From: Polyodon spathula
Taxonomy: Eukaryota; Chordata; Actinopteri; Acipenseriformes; Polyodontidae
Direction: 5' to 3'
Assembly: GCF_017654505.1 (NCBI RefSeq)
Contig: NC_054548.1
Coordinates: forward strand, 32,625,774 to 32,689,773
Length of the DNA stretch: 64,000 nucleotides
Numbering within the stretch: the first letter of the stretch is position 1; each line of letters opens with the position of its first letter. Positions 57,600 to 64,000 of the stretch are shown in pieces. The notes beneath the pieces were generated by a model, which searched no databases, was not told the origin of the DNA, and saw only the letters and a program-made list of their open reading frames with translations. The position numbers and the translations under genes are program-made.

Positions 57600-57763
57600 A
57601 AGAGAATGACAACCATTACCGAATGGGAAGAGCCCTCTCTGACTGCCAATCACTGAGCGTATATAAAAAAGCTGCCCTATCAGGGCCCTGCTGTGAGGAG
57701 GAGGTCCCTCCCACCTCCTGCTGAAGAGGGACGTCCTCACAGTGGCATACCGCCATTTTCTTT
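57600..57763. repeat. DIRS left inverted terminal repeat
   Basis: From 'gaaagagaatgacaaccatt' through 'cctcccacctcctgctgaag' to 'ccgccattttc' this is the inverted counterpart of 61823-61995 over about 165 bases with roughly 85-90 percent identity by eye. It includes 'gtatataaaaaagctgccct', a TATA-like sequence. Confidence 0.85.
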
Positions 57764-57794
57764 CGAAAACAGAGGTCAGCTGGGGACACGACCT

Positions 57795-57895
57795 TGAAGG
57801 GTAATGGTTGTCATTCTCTTCCAGGGAACCAGGGATATGGCAATAACCTAACATTTCCTTTCAATGGAATGACAACCGTTACCGAATGGGAAACT
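57795..57895. repeat. DIRS internal complementary region
   Basis: This stretch joins two terminus-like sequences back to back: 'ggtaatggttgtcattctct...aataacctaac' (reverse complement of the outer left end) and 'tttcaatggaatgacaaccg' (matching the reverse complement of the right outer end). A short region complementary to both termini is the hallmark of DIRS elements and is proposed to template replication through circular intermediates. Confidence 0.75.
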
Positions 57896-60165
57896 ATACC
57901 AAAGTGGTCGTGGCTCCAGATTACCGACAGTACAGTTTCACGGCAATAGCATGCCTAAGGGCATGCCGCCTGCAACACCCTAGAGCCCAAAGAGGGTCTC
58001 GTTCAGTTTGCAACATCAAGGCGGTAGAAATGCGCAAAATGTCTGGACTACCTGTCCATGTAGCAGCATTGCATAAATCTAAAGGAGGCACCACGAAGGA
58101 AAGCCCACGAAGTTTCCTGGCCCCTGGTAGAATGAGCCGTAATGTCTATCAGTAAGGGGGAGTCCATCTGTTCATACGCCAAGCGTATAGCATCTGCCAC
58201 CCAATGCGCTAGACTTTGCTTCGATAGGGCCTGACCTCTAGAGCGGGACCCGTAGCAGACAAACAGCTGGTTGGACTGTCTCCAGGATGTCGTCCTACCC
58301 AGGTAACAGCGCAGAGTCCGAACTGGGACGAGCGTGTGCCGTCTACAGTCCTCCTCTGACTCGTGCGGGGGAGGTCTGAAAGTTTTAAAAACCACCGGCT
58401 GGTTAATATGGAATGAAGATACCACCTTTGGTAAAAAGGCTGAATTTGTTTTTAATGTTACCCGCGAATCATTTCCAGTAAAAGCCACACGTGTCATTGA
58501 TGGACAGCACATGAAGCTCACTTACTTGTCTAGCAGACATAACAGTTATTAAAAACTCCACCTTCAAGGAAACGGCGCAGTTCTACCGACGCCATGGGTT
58601 TGAATGGGGGACCCGTAAAAGGACCCGCAGTACCAGTTCTAGATCCCACTTGGGGACCATACTTTTCATGGGAGGACGAAGTCTCCGAGCACCTTTAAGA
58701 AATTGCACTGCCAGGAAATGTGCCCCAGGGGACACAGTCAATTTTATCATGGCACACTGATATTACTGCCAGATATACCTTCAAAGTGGACGCTGATTTT
58801 CCTGCGTCAAACAGGTGTTGTAAGATTAATATCGTCTCAATAGGGCAGGTCACAGGATCGTGACCTTCAGCAATGCACTAGTCTTGGAAAACTTTCCATT
58901 TGTATGAATACTGGGCTGTAGTGTTCAGCACCCTAGCAGACTGTAATGTTTCCACCACTGCATCTGGAAAACTACATCTGAATAGACTGCTCCGTTCAAC
59001 GGCCAGTCCCAGAGTTGGAGCTGGGCTAGGTTAGGGTGCCATAATAGCCCCTTCGCTTGGCTCAGGGGATCCTTGCGCAGCGGGAGCTGCCACAGTTGAC
59101 CCGACACGCCGAGCAAACCAGGGGCACCTCTGCCACCTGGGTGCAACTAGCAGAACCTGTGCTCCCTCCACCCTAATCCTCTCTAGTGTCAGGGGTATTA
59201 ATGGTAGCAGAAGGAACGCATACAAGAGCCCCCGTGGCCAGGGTTGAGCTAGCGCGTCTCTTCCCAAGGCCCTCCCCTCGATGGAGAACCAAAGGGGGCA
59301 ATACGGTAGACTCATGCAGATTGAAACCTCTCCCAAATCTGTTTCACCACTTGAGGATGCAGTCTCCATTCTGAGCTGTCTGGAGCTCTTCTGGACAGGT
59401 CTGCTGCCTTCTTGCCCACACCAGGGAGGTAAACCGCCCTGATGGAAAACAAGTTTCAGTGCATCCAGGACAGGGTTCTGTGCGCTGCGTGGTGAAGGCC
59501 CGGCGAGCGTAGGCCTTGGTGGTTTATGTAGGCTACCACTGTAGCATTGTCCGTCTGGACCAGCACATGTTTGTGCACTAACTGCTGGCGAAAATGAACG
59601 CCAGGTTTACTACTTGCAGCTCTATGGCAGCAAGCGCACATAAATGCCCATGTCCCATTCACTTACCTCTTATTCCTCTCCCATTCCAGACCACTCCCCA
59701 GCCCAGGCTCTGTAGTGTAGTGACCACTTCCCTTCTATGAGGGGATCTGATGCGCAGATTGCTGGGATGGAGCCACCACTCCAGTGTCTTCCAGCATTGT
59801 CTGGACACTCGCACCAGCCAGTACCGATCTCAGACCGGGTGCACCTTGAGCGTATTTACCCAGGCTTGAAGCAGGCGCATTCTCAGCAGCCCTAGTGGAA
59901 GGATTCTCGAGGTGTACAACAACCTTTGATATATGTAGGACAGCAGCCTCTCTGAATAGTGTGGCTTCCAACGACCAAATACTGTCTTCCAACAGTGAGG
60001 GAAGCATGCTCAGAAATCAGTTTGATCCCCAGGAACACTGTGGGATGAGACTGTGCGAAGTTGCTCTTCTGTTGATGTATCGAGAGCCTTAGCTTCGTCA
60101 CATGATCTATGACCCATTTTGTGTGCGCACACTTTGGAATGCGTGCAGACTAGCCAATCGTCCAG

Positions 60166-60168
60166 CTA
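60166..60168 (-). other. stop codon replacing the Tyr of the DIRS RT catalytic motif
   Basis: In the minus-strand frame RIRILT-stop-LDDWLVC, the TAG at 60168-60166 occupies the position of Tyr in the YLDD motif; the two aspartates remain. It inactivates this copy. Confidence 0.8.
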
Positions 60169-61822
60169 GGTCAGGATCCGAATACCCCACAGCCTGAGTG
60201 GAGACAGTGCTACATCCATGCACTTTGTAAATGTGCGGAGCACCAGCGAGAGGCCAAATGGGAGCACGCAGAATTTGTACACTTTGCCTTGAAAGGCGAA
60301 GTGCAGATACGTTCTTGCCTTGGGTCAGTCCGGTTGTGAGGGGGGTTGGTGGCAGCCGGGGCCCCTCAGGGGCAGTCTCCCTTGGGCCCCGGCCTCCAGC
60401 CGGAGAACCGGTTACCCCCAGCAGGCTCTTCTGCCTGCTTGTCTGTTCTGGGGTGGAGGGCGGCGTTCAGGCCCAGTTGCCCCTGCAGGCTGTGAAGGCC
60501 ACCTTTGGCATAGAACAGTTTTCCCTTTCCCCTACTGTTCTGCCAGCCAGGGAACGCCCATGGCTGCAGCTGCATGCGTGCCCAGAAATCTTCCCTCTGC
60601 GACACATGCGGCAGTAAGGAGCCCCACCGCTGTGGCTTTCCCAATAGAAGTGGCTGGATCAGACACGTCTGACCACGACGCTGTGAGGGACAGCTCACCT
60701 GGGCTAGGAGGTCTAGGTGCTGGGGATGGGGAACGAGACTGTGGAAGTTGGGGCTGCCCGGTGATAGGGGGCAGTCTGCCCTGCGATTTGAGTACTGTCT
60801 CTAGCACAGTCTCCACCAGCTCTGCAAAGCGCCGCTCAGCCGAGCTTGGGCACCTCCAAGGAGACAAACGGGGATCATCTGCGCGGGGAAGGAGAGCGGT
60901 ACTTGAGCGGTGACCGCCTGTCCCCTAGTCCCCTTGAGTGGTACCGCCTGGGTGGTGACTATCTCACTTCCACTGAGAGACGCCTATGCCTCTGCACCAG
61001 TGGTGAAGAAGGGGAGCTACCTGGTCACTGTGGCGGGGGGGTTCCTAGAAGACCTCTGCAGAGGGCCTTGGACCACGGACCTCAGTCTTCCCTGGCTCAG
61101 GGAAGGAGATACTGCTGGGGATAGGGCTGCTCTCCTTTGCTTCGCTTTTAGAGAGCTTTCTGCATGGAGAGCAGTCCAACTCGCCCACCAGTGCTTTGGC
61201 TGCATGGTCTGGCCTAAAGTATCTGGCGCAGGACAAGTGCTCATCCTGTCTGGGCAGCTTCGCCGCGTACTGGTCGCACTGGTGAAAACCAGCTGAGGAC
61301 CCAGTTGAACGCACTGACATGGCGTGTGCGTAGGCGGGGCTACTGCGCTCTGTGCCAAGAGGAACTGCGATCAGTGCCTAGCAGTCGGTACCGCGTCTGT
61401 CAGCGCTGAGGGACAGCACGGTCGGTACAGTCAGTCAATCTGTTCCAATGGGGAGCGCGGTCGATGCCAGGCTGTAGACGGCGGCGAGTCAATCAGAGCC
61501 GGGTAGGTGCTGTTTCAAGCCTGAAATCAGCGAGTAGAAGTGAAGTCGATGCCGGGATGTGTAGCGGCTTACAGCTCCAAACACAGAGGGAACTACATGA
61601 GGTAGAAGAGAGTAATGGCCACTTGCCAATCTCGCAAGAGGGGTCGAAACCAGCTCTAGTCAGTAAACTGACAGGAGAATCAGGCAAAAGCACTCTCAAA
61701 CGCTCAAAAGCGTGATTTTACCGTGAATTTTTTAAATTTGAAGGTAGAACCAACAAAATCAGCCAAATCCGGACAAAGAAAGCATGAGGCAATCTGTGAC
61801 TTGTCTCAGTGAAGCAAGAGAG

Positions 61823-61995
61823 AAAATGGCGATATGATAATGTCAGGATGTCCCTCTTCTGCAGGAGGTGGGAGGGACCTCCTCCTCCTCACAGCAGGGC
61901 AACAATAGGGCAGCTTTTTAATATATGCTCAGTGATTGGCGGTCAGAGAGGGCTCTTCCCATTCAGTAACGGTTGTCATTCCATTGAAAGGGAAC
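61823..61995. repeat. DIRS right inverted terminal repeat
   Basis: From 'gagaaaatggcgatatgata' to 'ttccattgaaaggga' this is the inverted partner of 57600-57763. Key shared blocks are the 'aggaggtgggagggacctcc' palindrome-like segment and 'tcagagagggctcttccc'. Confidence 0.85.
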
Positions 61996-61998
61996 AAA

Positions 61999-62850
61999 AG
62001 GTACTAAAAAAGTTACTTCTCGTCATGCAGCAACATTACCGTGTGGAAGTGGACAGTTCAAAGCGACCTAGTCTCAGTCTAGGACCTATAAACGCCTGAC
62101 AAACTATAGAAAGGTGCACATCTTTGGTATTTCTGAATTCAGAAATCAGGGTAATCCAGAAACACCGTCATTAACAATGGAACAAAAGCAGAGATTCACA
62201 GGTCCAAATGTAATGGGGGAAAAAAAAAAAAAAGTGACATTCCCTCAAATTTCAGCAGGAATGCGAGTAACACCCCATTGACACACAAGGTCATGTTACC
62301 CATTTATAAAATCATTATCTTGTACAGTTTCACAAAGTACTTATTTTTTGGTGGAGTAGTGGCCATTTGAAATCAGGGTGGGCATAATAGACCATGGGCT
62401 GCGTTTTTCAAAAAAATTGCCTGGTATCTGTCGAACATGTAAACCCCCCAAAACCAATGAAAAGATTCACACAGGCAGCACCTTAAAAGTTTCTACATTC
62501 TTACATCAAGCATTAGCATTTTAGGGACGAAATGTGATGCATGTGTAATACATTTTATGAAAACAGCTATATTTCTTGGTCATGTGCAAATAAACCACAA
62601 AAACTTGAGTGACAAAAATACAATACATATAGTTTGCCAGGGGTACCTGAAAAGGAACATGGAGTAATTGATGCAAGCCAGGCGAGTCCCAAATTAAAAA
62701 AATGTCTGTAGCACAGGGCAGAGAAGGGGTTAAACCAAGAAGTTTTTGTTTTTTAAAAAAAAAAAAACTTGTTGGCACCTTATGGACATTTCAAACGTGT
62801 CAATGTTTATAGACATCAATTGGCTCGTTGCTGGCAATAAAATATGCAGG
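61999..62850. other. u2af1: u2af1 intron 5, no feature recognised
   Basis: Non-coding sequence between DIRS elements. I looked for u2af1 exon 5 (the segment before FRREED) on the minus strand here and did not see it. Confidence 0.5.
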
Positions 62851-62852
62851 AA

Positions 62853-63125
62853 AACATTAGGTTATTATCATAACCGTGGTTCCCCGAAACAGGATTAACC
62901 ATTACTTGGGTATTTCCCCTTTAAGACACCCAAATCTGAAGCTTTATACCAGACTTCATCAGTGCTGTATTCCACGTGTCCCGGACAAATGCACCCTGGA
63001 ACAAAGCCCATGAAGTCGTCTGACCCCTAGCAGAATGGCCGGTGAGCTTCTCTGGAGGAGGCATATTGGCCAGGTCATTAACAGTCTTAACTGCTAACCA
63101 TTTAGACAAATGGAGAGACAAATGG
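62853..63125 (-). mobile_element. DIRS-type element fragment (recombinase end plus terminal region)
   Basis: On the minus strand 63121-62921 encodes LTGHSARGQTTSWALFQGAF, the HxxR part of a DIRS tyrosine recombinase, followed by sequence 'aatggttaatcctgtttcgg...ataataacctaatg' that resembles the complementary/terminal region of the DIRS copy to the left. A short unit 'tttcccctttaagacaccc' also resembles 37225-37250. It is a third DIRS copy, mostly deleted. Confidence 0.75.
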
Positions 63126-63129
63126 CTGT

Positions 63130-64000
63130 GTGTTGACCTTCATAAAATCAGGCAATGGGTACAAAAAAATTGTTAAACACCTAAATATCCCACTTACCAC
63201 TATTAGGGCAATAATTAAAGAAGTTCAAAACCACTGGAACAGTGGTAAATCTGCCTGGTAGAGGATGCAAGTGCATCTTGTCCACACACACAGTGAGGAA
63301 GATAGTTCCAGAGGCAAAGAAGAATCCAAGGGCCATAGTTGGAAAATTACAGAAATTGGTTGCATCTTGGAGTCACCAAGTCTCCAAATCTACAATTAGA
63401 CACCATCTCCATGCCAATAGCCTATTTGGAAGGGTTGCCAGAAAAATGCCTTTATTGAGAGCAACCAACAAATGTAAGTGCCTGGTTAGCTAAACATTGG
63501 CACTTGGATTGGAAACGGGTGCTATGGTCAGATGAGACCAAATGGAGCTCTGGCCACGCACACCAGCGGTGGGTTTGGCGTCAAAAGAAGGATGCATATG
63601 TAGAAAAGAACCTCATACCTAATGTAAAATATGGTGATGGATCTTTCAGGTTATGGTGCTGTTTTGCTTCCACTGGTCCTGGGGCCCTTGTTAAAATCAA
63701 CAGCATCATGAACTCTATCAAGTACCAGGACATTTTAGTCAAAAACCTGGTTGCTTCTGCCAGGAGGTTGAAACTTGGCAGCAAGTGGATCTTCCAGCAA
63801 AACAATGACCCCAGGCACACATCAAAATCCACAAAGAAATTGTTAGTTGACCAAAAACTCAACATTCTGCAATGGCCATCTCAGTCTCCAGACTTGAATC
63901 CCATTGAAAACCTGTGGTTTGAATTGAGGAGGGAAATCCATAAGCACAGACCAAAGGATAGCAAGGATCTGGAAAGATTCCGTGTGGAGGAATGGTCTAA
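63130..64000 (+). pseudogene. Tc1-like transposase relic, runs off the right edge
   Basis: Plus-strand transposase of the Tc1/mariner superfamily with DDE motifs: LWSDETKWSS (first Asp, near 63525), WIFQQNNDPRHTSK (second Asp, near 63810) and SPDLNPIENLWFELRREI (Glu, near 63920), giving DD34E-like spacing. The upstream DNA-binding part (63180-63480; LNIPLTTIRAIIKEVQ in one frame, IVGKLQKLVASWSHQVSKST in another) is frameshifted. The C-terminus and right TIR lie past the edge. Confidence 0.88.

Larger units (their letters stand above)
57583..61998 (-). mobile_element. DIRS-type retrotransposon, nearly complete
   Basis: Minus-strand tyrosine-recombinase retrotransposon of about 4.4 kb with inverted terminal repeats and an internal complementary region. 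Reading down from 61998: right ITR; leader; gag-like start (ATG at 61320; QYAAKLPRQDEHLSCARYFR); low-complexity gag remainder; RT from about 60300 (FQGKVYKFCVLPFGLSLVLR); RT thumb (SNFAQSHPTVFLGIKLIS, near 60050); RNase H (59662-59456; HVLVQTDNATVVAYINHQGL); tyrosine recombinase (58521-58048; CYGSRSRGQALSKQSLAHWV and AHSTRGQETSWAFL, the latter with the HxxR signature); then the internal complementary region and left ITR. No target duplication is expected for this class. Stops, frameshifts and a missing RT start show it is inactive. Confidence 0.85.

Noticed and set aside
60231..61296. Long plus-strand open frames (up to 197 codons) near 60-61 kb
   Set aside because: The GC-rich gag region of the minus-strand DIRS element gives chance open frames in the opposite direction; no homology was recognised.

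Overview
This is vertebrate nuclear DNA holding parts of two protein-coding genes in a very transposon-rich setting. The first 26.7 kb contain a complete alpha-A crystallin gene (cryaa, + strand): three coding exons at 83-280, 14646-14768 and 25712-25921, 176 codons, with consensus splice sites and a polyadenylation signal. From about 43.5 kb to beyond the right edge lies the 3' half of the splicing factor gene u2af1 (- strand): exons 8, 7 and 6 at 43610-43748, 52299-52391 and 52586-52719. Exons 1-5 were not found and should lie past position 64000. The genes are convergent (tail to tail), with about 17 kb of repeats between them.

Almost everything else is mobile DNA. There are CR1-clade LINEs (several near-identical copies), L2-like LINEs, Ty3/gypsy fragments of at least four kinds, solo LTRs with 5-bp target duplications, DIRS-type tyrosine-recombinase retrotransposons, Tc1-like transposons, two piggyBac-like relics, Tigger/pogo-like pieces, a hAT-type MITE and long microsatellites. 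This mix suggests a fish. A non-teleost ray-finned fish such as sturgeon or paddlefish fits my memory of the CR1 3'-end sequence, but the species is an inference, not proven.

Layout: 0-26.7 kb, cryaa. Intron 1 carries a hAT MITE, a solo LTR, a LINE relic, a Tc1 derivative, and an L2-like LINE interrupted by a CR1 that is itself interrupted by a solo LTR; a second solo LTR sits in the L2 tail. Intron 2 carries a decayed gypsy element and two gypsy copies in which the integrase lies upstream of reverse transcriptase. 26.7-43.5 kb, intergenic: Tigger-like DNA, CR1 and gypsy fragments, a piggyBac relic split by rearranged CR1 copies, a minisatellite, an L2-like LINE and a truncated DIRS element followed by LTR and gypsy pieces. 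43.5-64 kb, u2af1: introns holding a solo LTR, two Tc1 elements, a CR1 copy, a piggyBac relic, a nearly complete DIRS element with inverted terminal repeats and an internal complementary region, and a Tc1 transposase relic running off the right end.

The most notable results are: (1) two gypsy copies with Gmr1-like domain order, each matched by a solo LTR elsewhere in the window; (2) a dated stack of nested insertions; (3) the DIRS element with its terminal architecture intact; (4) the convergent cryaa/u2af1 arrangement. I did not find a clearly new biological system. The Gmr1-like families and the DIRS family are the best candidates for undescribed elements.
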